In this document: positions 35,475-45,600 of the stretch, piece by piece
How positions within the stretch are numbered: position 1 is the stretch's first letter
Layout: every line of letters starts with the position of its first letter
Assembly (NCBI RefSeq): GCF_000471625.1
Contig: NZ_AUSW01000035.1
Coordinates: forward strand, 248,001-312,000
Source: Psychrobacter aquaticus CMS 56
GTDB taxonomy: Bacteria; Pseudomonadota; Gammaproteobacteria; Pseudomonadales; Moraxellaceae
DNA: 64,000 nt
Reading direction: 5' to 3'
Program-made: the position numbers and the translations under genes
The notes under the pieces: model-generated
Databases searched by the model: none
What the model was told of the DNA's origin: nothing
Seen by the model: only the letters and a program-made list of their open reading frames with translations

Positions 35475-35599
35475 GCTTTTATTATAGGTAAAATAAGTCT
35501 ATCCCAATCATAGCAAAGTATTTAATATCAATGAGGTATTTAAAATCCGTTATAATGGTTAAGTTATATTAAAAATTAAAACGTAGCTTAGGTGAGAAT

Positions 35600-36499
35600 A
35601 TGTTAGATAATTTACGCGGTATGGCTGTGTTCGCCAGTGTGGTTGGACATGGTTCTTTCAGCGGCTCTGCTCGTGAGCTTGGTATTACAACAAGTGCAGT
35701 GAGTCAACAAATTCGTTCATTAGAGAATGAGCTGGGCGTGGTGCTATTGCATCGCTCAACTCGTAAGCTGAGCTTAACAGAAGCTGGTGAGAGCTTTTAT
35801 GAGGCCGCCAAAGATGTGGTCAGTGCTGCCGAGCAAGGTCGAATTAAGGTCAATCAGTTGCGTGACGAGCTAGCGGGCAGTTTGCGCGTGGCGACCACGC
35901 CCGAGCTTGGTGTCAATCATATTTTGCCAGCACTCTCTACATGGATGGCGGCTCATGATGATCTCAGTATCACTTATTTGGCGGACAATCATTATATTGA
36001 TATGATTGATGAACGCATCGACATCGCCATTCGTATGAGTCCTACTATTAATGACTCTAATCTAAGCAATCATCCATTGACGGATGTGCGTCAGATGCTT
36101 GTCGCCTCACCGCAGTATTTACGTCAGCATACCAAGCTGCAAACGCCCAAAGATTTGGCCGATCATCAACTGATTTGTATTGAAATCATGAAAGACGCCA
36201 ACCAGATTGATTTGGTTCAAACAGAAACGGGTAAAAAAACCCGCACCAAAATGAATTCGCGCATTTATACCAATAACGTCTTTATGGCTACGACATTGGC
36301 CAAAGAAGGTCATGGTTTGGTTAGAATGATGGAGATGGATATCAAAAAGGAGCTTGAAAGTGGCGATTTGGTCGAAGTATTGACTGGTTATCAGCTGCCA
36401 AGCTTTGTGCTCTACGCGGTTACCTTAAATCGCGAACAACAGCCAGCCAAAATCACTCGCTGTTTAGAAGTATTAAAAAAATATTTTCATGCGAACTAA
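35600..36499 (+). CDS. LysR-family transcription regulator
   Basis: A 299-residue regulator with an N-terminal HTH (GSFSGSARELGITTSAVSQQ, about residues 19-40) followed by the LysR dimer helix and substrate-binding domain. It converges on argD across a two-way terminator, so there is no positional clue to its target. A TATAAT at 35551-35556 could be its -10 box. The effector is unknown. Confidence 0.88.
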   Translation: MLDNLRGMAVFASVVGHGSFSGSARELGITTSAVSQQIRSLENELGVVLLHRSTRKLSLTEAGESFYEAAKDVVSAAEQGRIKVNQLRDELAGSLRVATTPELGVNHILPALSTWMAAHDDLSITYLADNHYIDMIDERIDIAIRMSPTINDSNLSNHPLTDVRQMLVASPQYLRQHTKLQTPKDLADHQLICIEIMKDANQIDLVQTETGKKTRTKMNSRIYTNNVFMATTLAKEGHGLVRMMEMDIKKELESGDLVEVLTGYQLPSFVLYAVTLNREQQPAKITRCLEVLKKYFHAN

Positions 36500-36544
36500 A
36501 TAGTGATTTGATGACAGGCTGATAACAGTTAATTAGCACCAAGC

Positions 36545-36582
36545 AAAAAGCCGATAGATAATGTATATCTATCGGCTTTTTT
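36545..36582. terminator. Two-way terminator between the LysR gene and argD
   Basis: AAAAAGCCGATAGATA pairs perfectly (16 bp) with TATCTATCGGCTTTTT around an ATGTA loop, and T runs occur in both directions. Confidence 0.88.
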
Positions 36583-36614
36583 AGCTTAAGAATGGCTGAC
36601 TCTCAAGATATGTT

Positions 36615-37796
36615 CTAAAAAGACGGTTTTAATAAATCGATCAAACGTTCAGCCACTTGTGTGCTTTCATCACGGCTCATATTAAGCGGCGGTAATAAGC
36701 GTACAACATGACCACCAGTGATGTTGATGATGAGTTTTTGTTCATCACGCGCACGATCTACCAGCTGGCTACAATCCATGTTTTCAGGTAATGAGATACC
36801 AATCATCATGCCAGCACCGCGGCTACTCACACCATATTGCCCTAATGCATCAACTATGGTCTCACGGATGAATAGCCCTTCAGTGACGGCATTGTCCATG
36901 ATGTCACTGTTTGCTAGCACGTCATAGACGCTATGTACCACGCGACTGGCGAGTGGCGTACCCCCATAAGTAGAGCCGTGACTGCCAGCACCGAATAAGC
37001 CATTTGCGCGGCCACGTACCATACAAGCACCGATTGGAAAGCCGTTACCTAAGCCTTTGGCTGTCGTCAATACATCAGGGCGCGCCTTGCTGTGCTGATA
37101 AGCAAAATATTTACCTGTACGTCCATTGCCTGTTTGTACCTCATCCAGCATAAATAGCCAATTATGCGCCTCACATTCTGCTTGTAATTCTTCAAGATAA
37201 GTAAAACCATTGGCAGCCGTATTGAGGCCACCTTCACCTTGAATAGGCTCTACAAAGATGGCACAAATATCGTCATGATCTTGCGCAGCTTGCTTAATCA
37301 CGGCAATGTCACCAAAAGGTACACGGATAAAGTCATCATCTAAGGTATAAAATCCTTCACGCGCTTTCGGATTGGCAGTGGCTGATAATGACAGTAATGT
37401 ACGACCGTGAAATGACTGTTCCATAACAATGACTTTAGGACGTTTAAAACCTTGTTTATGGGCATACAGACGAGCGAGTTTTAACGCCGCTTCGTTTGCT
37501 TCAGCACCACTATTGGCAAAAAACACGCTATCCATTTGGGCAGAAGTACAGAGTATTTCTCCAGCACGCTCTTGCCAATCGATGCCAAATAGATTACTCG
37601 TATGTACTAAGGTCGCCGCTTGCTGCTGAATGGCGTCAGTCACTTGTGGATGGCAATGCCCCAGTCCACACACCGCAATGCCGGTCAATGCATCTAGGTA
37701 AGGGGTTTCGTCTTTGGTGTACAGCCAACTGCCTGAACCACGCGTAAAGCTGATTGGTTGACGGTTATAAGTGGGCATCAGGTAAGTAGCAGACAT
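36615..37796 (-). CDS. argD: Acetylornithine aminotransferase (class III PLP enzyme)
   Basis: Cytosolic PLP enzyme of 393 residues, most like acetylornithine/N-succinyldiaminopimelate aminotransferase in arginine synthesis. The PLP lysine is in TTAKGLGNGFPIG; FFANSGAEANEAALKLAR and the GEGGLNTA stretch are also characteristic. Related 4-aminobutyrate enzymes share much of this, so the exact substrate is probable rather than certain. It follows yacG by about 40 bases on the same strand. It ends with a terminator shared with the converging LysR gene. Confidence 0.85.
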   Translation of the reverse strand: MSATYLMPTYNRQPISFTRGSGSWLYTKDETPYLDALTGIAVCGLGHCHPQVTDAIQQQAATLVHTSNLFGIDWQERAGEILCTSAQMDSVFFANSGAEANEAALKLARLYAHKQGFKRPKVIVMEQSFHGRTLLSLSATANPKAREGFYTLDDDFIRVPFGDIAVIKQAAQDHDDICAIFVEPIQGEGGLNTAANGFTYLEELQAECEAHNWLFMLDEVQTGNGRTGKYFAYQHSKARPDVLTTAKGLGNGFPIGACMVRGRANGLFGAGSHGSTYGGTPLASRVVHSVYDVLANSDIMDNAVTEGLFIRETIVDALGQYGVSSRGAGMMIGISLPENMDCSQLVDRARDEQKLIINITGGHVVRLLPPLNMSRDESTQVAERLIDLLKPSF

Positions 37797-37834
37797 ATAA
37801 AATATCCTTGGTGTGGTAGATTGAAAAGTAGGGG

Positions 37835-38041
37835 TTATAGTTCGTCAGAGAAGGGCGTGGTTTCTGCAGGTAAGGTGTAATCTTCATTTGCCCATGCACC
37901 TAAGTCAATCAGTTTGCATTGACTACTACAAAATGGCTTGTATTTATTGTCTTGCCATGCCGTTTGCGTACCGCAACGTGGACAAGGGTAAGTCTTGGGT
38001 GAGGTCTTGGAAGTAGAGTCATTCATAATAAAGGTGAGCAT
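37835..38041 (-). CDS. yacG: DNA gyrase inhibitor YacG
   Basis: Small zinc protein of about 68 residues. The four zinc cysteines are CPRC and CSSQC, and they are followed by [11 protein letters not shown], the YacG signature. In Escherichia coli YacG binds gyrase B. Two starts are possible: ATG at 38041 and ATG at 38026. It is the first of a pair with argD. Confidence 0.85.
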   Translation of the reverse strand: MLTFIMNDSTSKTSPKTYPCPRCGTQTAWQDNKYKPFCSSQCKLIDLGAWANEDYTLPAETTPFSDEL

Positions 38042-38372
38042 ATCCTTGAGGTTGCTTGAACAATTGGTATCATCAGCGAATGGCGGCTTGTATGTCTCTA
38101 TCTACGTTACAATTAATATAGTTGATCCATTTTAAAGAGGTTAAAGTTCTGCTGGTGTAAATTTTATGAAGCATCTGTCACGTTTGCGAACAGCCAGCGA
38201 AAAAAATTTATACCAGTAGAACACAATTCACGTATGCACCATTTCTATTGTGGTTTGACTATAGACTATAGTAGCGGGTTGCGCGTGATCGCTTATTACT
38301 ATCGAAATCGATTGTCTATATAATAGCATGTGGCCGAATAATGACAAAAGACAAATACCCTAAGGACAGTAG
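38042..38372. other. Divergent intergenic region between yacG and the TrmB-like gene
   Basis: About 330 bases without a gene. It holds a 77-base imperfect palindrome at 38146-38222 (separate entry) and a TATAAT at 38319-38324 that could be the -10 box of the TrmB-like gene. Confidence 0.5.
38146..38222. repeat. Imperfect inverted-repeat element, possibly one of an intergenic family
   Basis: The arm GTTCTGCTGGTGTAAATTTT (38146-38165) matches the reverse complement of 38203-38222 at 18 of 20 positions, with 37 bases between. It lies well away from both neighbouring stop codons and has no T tract, so it is not a terminator. A related but more degraded arrangement occurs at about 1388-1471. Confidence 0.55.
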
Positions 38373-39053
38373 ATGACTGACAATATCGAGCTTACGCATC
38401 AACAAGCGCGAGCATTTCGACCAGACAAACTATCGCCACCGCGTGATTTTTTGGTTCCAAACATAATTGGTGAAAATAAAGACAATGTGCCTTTGATATT
38501 AGAGGTTGGTGCAGGGAAGGGCAAGCATGCGCTTAGCTTTGCAGCACAAAACGCAGATAAGCATTTGATTGCGATTGAGCGTACGCGCAATAAGTTTGAG
38601 GCTTTTGCAAAATTGGCAACGATGCAAAACGCATCAAATTTGGATGCTATCCATGCTGATGCAATCGCTTGGATCGTTCATGCGATCGCGCCTAATAGTG
38701 TGGCGAAAATTTTTATTCTTTATCCCAATCCCGAACAGCACAACCCAAACCAACAATGGTTGAATATGCCTTTTTTTGAATTCCTATTATCACGCTTACA
38801 AGTAGGCGGGGAAGTGACGCTAGTAACCAATATCGAAGCATATATGGACAACGCTGAGCAGCAAGCAACTGATACATGGTCATTACCTAATGAGCGCTAT
38901 CAAGTCATTGATGACAGCCAACGTACGCACTTTGAGGTTAAGTATTTAGCACGCGGCGAGACCTGTTGGGAGCTGTGCATGCAAAAACCGGAAGGTTATA
39001 AAACAAGATTTGACGATTGGCAGGTTGATGCTGTTAATCAAAAAATAGCCTAA
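38373..39053 (+). CDS. TrmB-family SAM-dependent methyltransferase, divergent
   Basis: A 226-residue protein of the tRNA (guanine46-N7)-methyltransferase fold family. The SAM-binding segment is ILEVGAGKGKHALSFA and the FILYPNPEQHNPNQQW stretch corresponds to the FPDPW catalytic region of TrmB, but with the pattern altered. These changes suggest a TrmB-like paralogue, possibly with a different substrate; a second, standard trmB would have to be elsewhere in the genome to support this. A possible -10 box lies about 50 bases upstream. Confidence 0.7.
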   Translation: MTDNIELTHQQARAFRPDKLSPPRDFLVPNIIGENKDNVPLILEVGAGKGKHALSFAAQNADKHLIAIERTRNKFEAFAKLATMQNASNLDAIHADAIAWIVHAIAPNSVAKIFILYPNPEQHNPNQQWLNMPFFEFLLSRLQVGGEVTLVTNIEAYMDNAEQQATDTWSLPNERYQVIDDSQRTHFEVKYLARGETCWELCMQKPEGYKTRFDDWQVDAVNQKIA

Positions 39054-39141
39054 GTACTTATTATATAAAAATAATCACGTCATATACTAATACCTAATGT
39101 TATTATATATAAAATAGCCTAAGCAGACAAAAGATAAACTA

Positions 39142-39166
39142 TAAAAACCGCTCCTAAAAGAGCGGT
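39142..39166 (-). terminator. Terminator of the ABC1/UbiB-family gene
   Basis: ACCGCTC pairs with GAGCGGT around CTAAAA; on the minus strand it is followed by five T residues. It lies just beyond the stop at 39190. Confidence 0.8.
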
Positions 39167-39189
39167 CAAAAAATCGGTAGCCATCTGCA

Positions 39190-40596
39190 TTATAAGTACG
39201 GCTTTACCAACTTATTAGAATTCGTATATGCGTCTAAAACCGTCAAAAAAGTATAAGCGCCAATGAACTTACGGCTGATAAACATAAACTCTTTTGGTGG
39301 GAGATTAAATTCAAAAGATTGCATCGCTCGTGTGGCTTTGGTAGAAAGGCGCGAGTGCAGCTTACTGTTTGCCCAAATATAACGATTGTTCTCATCCAAA
39401 CAATCAGCAGGAATATCAGGGTTTATTGCAGGGTCACTAAAAGGCTCCGTAGCCAATAGAAACAACGAAGCAATATCAAAACGTACCTTGTCACTCATAC
39501 TATCGAAAAAATCATAACCAGTCATTGCCAACATCATTGCTTGATGGTCATGGCGATAACCCGCTTTTAATAAGCCATGAGCGATAGTTAACAGATGATT
39601 ATCAAACTCACGAATAGCACCAAAATCTAACAATACTAATTTGTCGATATCGTCTTCATTATCACTCACACGAACCAAATAATTACCAAAATTTGGATCC
39701 GTCTGCATCTCACCCCACACAAAAATCTCTTGCATCATGATTTCAATGGCCGCTTGACCGATAGCATTACGGCGCTCATGAGGCAGCAATTGCAGCGCAT
39801 CAGAGATCACCGTAATACCTGGCTCATAAGACATGCACAGTAGACGTTTTGTAGAATAAGTACGGTTAATTTTAGGAACTATATAACGTGGATCATTGAT
39901 TAAACGTTCATAGAAGCGTTCTGTCGTCGCGGCTTCCGCTTCGTAATCAACCTCGTGATGTAGGAGGTCGCGTATCTCTTCAAACCACGCATCGAGTGAG
40001 CGGGTTTGCGGAACGATATTACTCACTTTTAATAGTTGCTTAAATAAAGCAAGGTCTGAGTTGATCGCATCTGCCACACCCGGATATTGGATCTTCAATA
40101 CGACTTGTTCACCAGTTGCGATGACTGTAGCACGGTGGACTTGGGCGAGAGAAGCGGTTCCAATAGGAGTAGGGTCAACGTCAAGATCATTTAACTTATC
40201 ACCCAACAACTGACGTAATGTGAGTTCCATCGTTGGCCATGATAAGGTCGCTGTATCATCATTCAGCGTCTGCAGCGCACGTGTGATTTCGGGTGGCAAT
40301 ATATGCTCACCATAGATCGCCAGCATTTGACCAATTTTAACGACCGAACCTTTTAACTTACCAAGCTCTGACGCAAGATAATTGGCCTGTGCTTCCATAA
40401 ATATTTGGTTACGTGCTGTACGCGCTTCTTTATTTAAGAACATACCAGACACACTATTGCCCGCCCAACGGCGACCAATATTTAAGGAAGTTTTGGCAAT
40501 CGACATTCGACGCTCAAATCCTGAGGTTTTTAAATTATCAATTGATTGCTTATTGCTAACAGGTTTAGACGTATCATTTGCCATAAATATAATCAT
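39190..40596 (-). CDS. ABC1/AarF/UbiB-family atypical kinase
   Basis: A 468-residue protein kinase-like protein of the ABC1 family. It shows the KxGQ motif in SVVKIGQMLA, the Ala-rich nucleotide loop IGTASLAQVHRA, the VVLKIQYPG lysine strand and LLDFGAIREF. No membrane segments at the C-terminus are obvious, unlike UbiB itself, so I do not use that symbol. Members assist ubiquinone synthesis or lipid metabolism. A second ATG at codon 5 (40584) is an alternative start. Confidence 0.85.
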   Translation of the reverse strand: MIIFMANDTSKPVSNKQSIDNLKTSGFERRMSIAKTSLNIGRRWAGNSVSGMFLNKEARTARNQIFMEAQANYLASELGKLKGSVVKIGQMLAIYGEHILPPEITRALQTLNDDTATLSWPTMELTLRQLLGDKLNDLDVDPTPIGTASLAQVHRATVIATGEQVVLKIQYPGVADAINSDLALFKQLLKVSNIVPQTRSLDAWFEEIRDLLHHEVDYEAEAATTERFYERLINDPRYIVPKINRTYSTKRLLCMSYEPGITVISDALQLLPHERRNAIGQAAIEIMMQEIFVWGEMQTDPNFGNYLVRVSDNEDDIDKLVLLDFGAIREFDNHLLTIAHGLLKAGYRHDHQAMMLAMTGYDFFDSMSDKVRFDIASLFLLATEPFSDPAINPDIPADCLDENNRYIWANSKLHSRLSTKATRAMQSFEFNLPPKEFMFISRKFIGAYTFLTVLDAYTNSNKLVKPYL

Positions 40597-40759
40597 TCAT
40601 CCAGTTGCTATTGATGTGTGGGTTCGAAACCTACAATACAAGGGAGATGTGATGCACAGGTACAAAATTGTACCATATAAAGCACATTTGGTTGATGAGC
40701 CTTAGCTGAACGATGGCTGTGACTTTGTAAGCTGAAGTATGATTGTAAATAATGATGAT

Positions 40760-40788
40760 AAAAATAAGACCTAGCATAAGGCTAGGTC
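40760..40788 (-). terminator. Terminator of purD
   Basis: GACCTAGC pairs with GCTAGGTC around ATAAG, and the minus strand then reads TTATTTTTATC. It lies about 60 bases after the purD stop. Confidence 0.8.
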
Positions 40789-40845
40789 GAATAAGAACAA
40801 GGATATAAATCAGCCCAAATAATTTATCGACTGACTGCTAATAGT

Positions 40846-42174
40846 TTATTTAGCATTTTCACGAGCGATGGCATGATGACCAATATCGCGACGATACTGC
40901 GCACCATCAAAACTAATCGCCCCTGTGACGGCTAATGCGGCTTGTTGAGCATCCAAGATACTATCTGCCAACGCGGTGACACACAATACACGTCCGCCAT
41001 TGGTTATCACTTCTTTTTCATTATCTACAGCATCACTGTCAGAAAATGCAGTGCCAGCGTGGAATACTTTAACGGCATTGGAGTTAGAGTTTTCAAGTTC
41101 TGGCAAGCCAGCGATCACATCACCTTTTGATGAGGTTTCTGGATAACCCTTTGAGGCAACAACGATACCTAGAGCTGGGCGCGTATCCCATTTAGCATCA
41201 CTAGGCAATTGACCTGCCAGCCCTTGGGTGACCAAATCAACCATCGAAGATTGCAAACGCATCAAAATAGGCTGTGTTTCTGGGTCGCCAAAACGGCAAT
41301 TGAATTCAATCACATAAGGGTCGCCTGCTTTATCAATCATCAAACCTGCATACAAAAACCCAGTATAAGGGTGACCAGCCTCTTTCATCGCATCAACCAC
41401 TGGCTGGATAACTTGGGTCATCACCTTGTCATGGACTGCTTGCGTCACGACTGGAGCAGGAGAGTATGCGCCCATGCCGCCTGTGTTCGGGCCTGTATCA
41501 CCTTCAAATGCACGTTTGTGATCTTGGCTGGTTGCCATTGGTAAAATGTTTTCGCCATCGATCATACAAATAAAGCTGGCTTCTTCCCCTTGCAAAAACT
41601 GCTCAATCACCACACGGCTACCAGCATCACCGAATTTATTGTCCGCAAGCATGTCATCTATTGCTTCATGCGCCTGTTCGATAGTTTCGGCAACGATGAC
41701 GCCTTTACCTGCGGCGAGTCCATCTGCTTTGATAACGATTGGGGCGCCTTGCTCATCGATATAAGCTTTGGCAGCATCAGCATCCGTAAAACCTTGGTAA
41801 GCCGCCGTTGGAATATTATTCTTTTCCATAAATTCTTTGGCAAATGTTTTTGAGCCTTCTAACTGCGCACAATATGCCGTTGGCCCCCATGCTTTGATAC
41901 CAGCATCACGGCAAGCATTGATGATGCCAGTAACTAACGGCGCTTCTGGACCAACGATGACCATATCAATAGCGTTGTTTTGACAAAATTCGATGACCGC
42001 ACTGTGTTCGTTAGCATCATCGCTTGTTTCTAAAACAACGTTTTGGCATTTAGGTTCAAGGGCAGTGCCTGCATTACCCGGCGCGACGTAGATATTTTTT
42101 ACATTGTTATCTTTTGCACATTGCCATGCTAGTGCGTGTTCGCGACCACCTGAACCAATCACCAAAATATTCAT
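40846..42174 (-). CDS. purD: Phosphoribosylamine-glycine ligase
   Basis: ATP-grasp enzyme that joins glycine to phosphoribosylamine, the second step of purine synthesis, about 442 residues. The N-terminus is ILVIGSGGREHALAW, followed by GPEAPLVTGI and, in the ATP-grasp part, VIKADGLAAGKGVIVA. EFNCRFGDPETQ is also characteristic. The start is the ATG at 42174 or the one immediately before it at 42177; in-frame codons further upstream do not resemble the family. It is not next to purH here. Confidence 0.93.
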   Translation of the reverse strand: MNILVIGSGGREHALAWQCAKDNNVKNIYVAPGNAGTALEPKCQNVVLETSDDANEHSAVIEFCQNNAIDMVIVGPEAPLVTGIINACRDAGIKAWGPTAYCAQLEGSKTFAKEFMEKNNIPTAAYQGFTDADAAKAYIDEQGAPIVIKADGLAAGKGVIVAETIEQAHEAIDDMLADNKFGDAGSRVVIEQFLQGEEASFICMIDGENILPMATSQDHKRAFEGDTGPNTGGMGAYSPAPVVTQAVHDKVMTQVIQPVVDAMKEAGHPYTGFLYAGLMIDKAGDPYVIEFNCRFGDPETQPILMRLQSSMVDLVTQGLAGQLPSDAKWDTRPALGIVVASKGYPETSSKGDVIAGLPELENSNSNAVKVFHAGTAFSDSDAVDNEKEVITNGGRVLCVTALADSILDAQQAALAVTGAISFDGAQYRRDIGHHAIARENAK

Positions 42175-42637
42175 CATACATCTGACCCTTAAAGTTAATA
42201 ATGAGTTATTCACACACTTTTCAGTACATCGGCATATTCTAACAAAAAGTGTGTACCGATTGCCATGAGTATCCACTTGCTAGCTATGAATCCCCAATAA
42301 AACGTCAAAACGTCGGCATGTCTCATTAGCAAATGTTATCGAAGTGTTGCTGATTCATGAAATGATGTTGTACGCTTTAGCTGGCGGCCCATGTGCGTTA
42401 AACTTCACTAGATTAATGGTGTTAAATCCTGATTGCTAAATATTCCTAAAATATAAGAGTAAAACAAGGAGAAAAACTTAAAAAACCAAGAAAAATTAGA
42501 ATAATTTGCATGAATGGATAGACTGCTTCGCCTCATAAATAACATTTAATATATTGATGCGGTGTGAGTAGGTAATACCGATTAATAAACTCAAATAAAT
42601 AAATGACAAACCAAACTTGTAAAAAAGGACGAAGGAC
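42175..42637. other. Intergenic region between purD and the glutamate dehydrogenase
   Basis: About 460 AT-rich bases that must hold divergent promoters. No convincing gene, terminator or named operator was seen. The dehydrogenase ATG is preceded by AAGGACGAAGGAC. Confidence 0.4.
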
Positions 42638-45600
42638 ATGCCAAACTCCCTCAGTATCGCAAAAGAGCGCATCAGCCAAATAAGCGATATTGCTACCAGT
42701 TATGTACAAAAAGACAAATCGTTATTTGACCATTTTATTCATAGCTATTATCAGCCGCTGCATCAAGAGACAGCAAAAGCCATCAGCAATGCTGACTTGG
42801 CAGGCATGGCACTCCATCATTTTACGCTCCTTAAAGCCTATGATGGTAGCAAGCCGCAATTGTCGGTGTTCAATCCAAAGGCAGAAGAGCAACATTTTCA
42901 TAGCTCGCATACTGTTATTCAAATCGTGGCTTATGACAGACCATTTTTAGTCGACACGATCCTAATGAGTCTGGAAGCAGAAGGGATTGATGTACACCGT
43001 ACTTATAACATCATTGTTAGCGTTAAGCGTGACGATAATAGACAAATTACGCATGTCGAAGGCGCACATGAAAGTGCGACCTCTCATTTGTCTTTGATTC
43101 ATTGCGAAATTGCGTATCAAGATAATGAAAATTTGGACACGCTGCAACAAACGCTGCTGGCCAAAATCGATACCCTAGATACGGTCGTTGGTGATTGGAA
43201 ACAAATGCGTGCGCAGCTGACTGATATCAAAGCTGAACTGGCCAATAAGCCGTTGCCAGAAGTGTTTTATTCACAGCAAGAGATACAAGCGTTTTTAGAT
43301 TGGATATTGGACGACCATTTTATCTTCTTGGGTTACCGTGAATACCGTTTAGAAGGCGGTCAGTCTATCGAAGTAAAAACCAATGCTGAACCTGTCGACT
43401 TGGATTTATTTGCCATTGGCAATAGCGGTCTCGGTTTGTTGCGTGGTGCTGAAGAAGATAAGTTGTCAGCAAGCTTTAGTCAGTTGCCTAAAGTATTAAA
43501 GCAGTTATTGACTGAGCCTCGTGTACTGATGCTCTCGAAATCAAGCCGTGTATCACCCATACATCGCTCGGTATATATGGACTTTTTGGGTATTCATAAG
43601 TTTGATGACAATGGCAAGCTGGTCGGTGAATATCGATTCATTGGTTTACTGACGTCACAAGCCTATCAACTTACTGTACAACAAATACCTTTGTTACGTG
43701 ACAAAGCCAATAAAATTATGATGATGGCAGAATTGCCACGTGATGGTCATGCTCATCATAAATTGATGCATGTGATTAACACACTGCCACGTGATGACTT
43801 ATTTCAAGCCAGCGTCGAGGAACTGTATCCTATCGTTTCTGGTATTAGCCAATTGCAAGACAAGAAAAGTCTGCGCCTGTTCAGCCGTGTCGATCATTAT
43901 CAGCGTTTTGTCTCGTGTTTGGTCTATATTCCACGCGATAAGTTCAACACTGAGCTGCGTATCAAGGTACAAAACGTCCTAAAAGAAGCTTATGGTGGGA
44001 CATCATCAGGATTTACGACTGAGTTCAACGAATCTGCTCACGCTCGCGTCCATGTGCATGTACGCACGGTGCCAGGTCAAGTGAATGACGTTAATACAGA
44101 AGCGCTTGAAGCTAAGTTGTCTGCATTAATGCAATCATGGAGTGACAGCTATCAAAAAATGCTACTCGATAATGTGGGTGAGCAGCAAGCCAATGCGTTA
44201 AACCGTCGCTTTTTGAACTATATTCCTGCCGCTTATCAAGAAAGTTTTGATGCCCGTACTGCCGTTGAAGACACCAAACGCTTGGCCAAACTGACAGCAG
44301 AGCAGCCAATGATTTGGCATTTGTATCAGTCAACGGGTGATGCCAGAAACCAGCTACACCTCAAACTGTATGGTCGTGAGCAACCGGTCATCTTATCCAA
44401 AGTATTGCCAATCCTCGAAAACTTTGGGGTATCGGTCATTTCAGCCCAGACTTATGAGTTCGACCTACCAGAGCAACCTATCTGGATGCAAGAGTATGAG
44501 CTGACGCTAGAGCATGTTGATACTGTCAATATGCAAGTGGTACGTGGTCAGTTTGAAGACAGCCTTAAGCAGATTTGGGCAGGACAGGTCGAAAGCGATT
44601 CTTTCAATGAGCTAATATTGACGACCAATCTTGATACTTATGATGTGGTGTTGCTACGGGCATTATCGCGTTATATGATGCAAGCAAAAGCACCATTCTC
44701 TAGTACCTATATTCAACAAACGGTTGTAAAAAACAACGATATCAGTGTAGCGCTGGGTAGTCTGTTCGATGCACGTATGAATCCTAAATATAGTACGAAT
44801 GAGCGCCAAGAAAAAACCGCTCAGTTTCAAGCACAGATCAATGCAGCACTCGCAGATGTGGATAGCCTAGATGAAGACCGTATCTTGCGTTGGTATTTAG
44901 ACTTAATTAACGCCATGATTCGCACCAACTTTTATCAAACGGATGCAAATGGTCAGCGTAAAGACCGTTTGTCATTTAAATTTTTGGCAGCAGACATTCC
45001 AAATCTCCCATTGCCCAAGCCGATGTTTGAGATATTTGTCTATTCACCACGTGTTGAAGCGGTGCATTTACGAGGCGGCAAAGTGGCTCGCGGTGGTCTG
45101 CGCTGGTCGGATCGCATGGAAGATTTCCGTACCGAAGTGCTGGGTTTGGTCAAAGCACAGATGGTCAAAAATGCGGTCATTGTCCCTGTCGGTTCAAAAG
45201 GTGGCTTTATTGTCAAAAATAAAACTATGGCAGATGGCCGTGAAGTATTCCAAGCTGAAGGTATCGCCTGTTATCAGACGTTCTTAAGAGGTATGCTTGA
45301 TATTACCGATAATATTATCGATGGTAACATTGTCCCGCCAGCCAACACCGTGCGCCATGATGAAGACGATCCGTATTTGGTGGTTGCTGCAGACAAAGGC
45401 ACCGCGACTTTTTCTGATATCGCCAACGCATTGGCTGCCGAATACAATTTTTGGCTGGATGACGCCTTTGCTTCAGGTGGCTCGGTAGGCTACGATCATA
45501 AGGCAATGGGTATTACGGCACGCGGTGGTTGGGAGTCTGTCAAGCGTCACTTCCGTATGCGCGGTATGGATATCCAAAACCGTGATGACTTTACCGTGGT

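Noticed and set aside
40617-40640. GTGGGTTCGAAACCTAC, which looks like a tRNA T-arm
   Set aside because: No D-arm, anticodon arm or acceptor stem can be found around it, no CCA end follows, and it lies in the leader of the ABC1/UbiB-family gene. Treated as chance.
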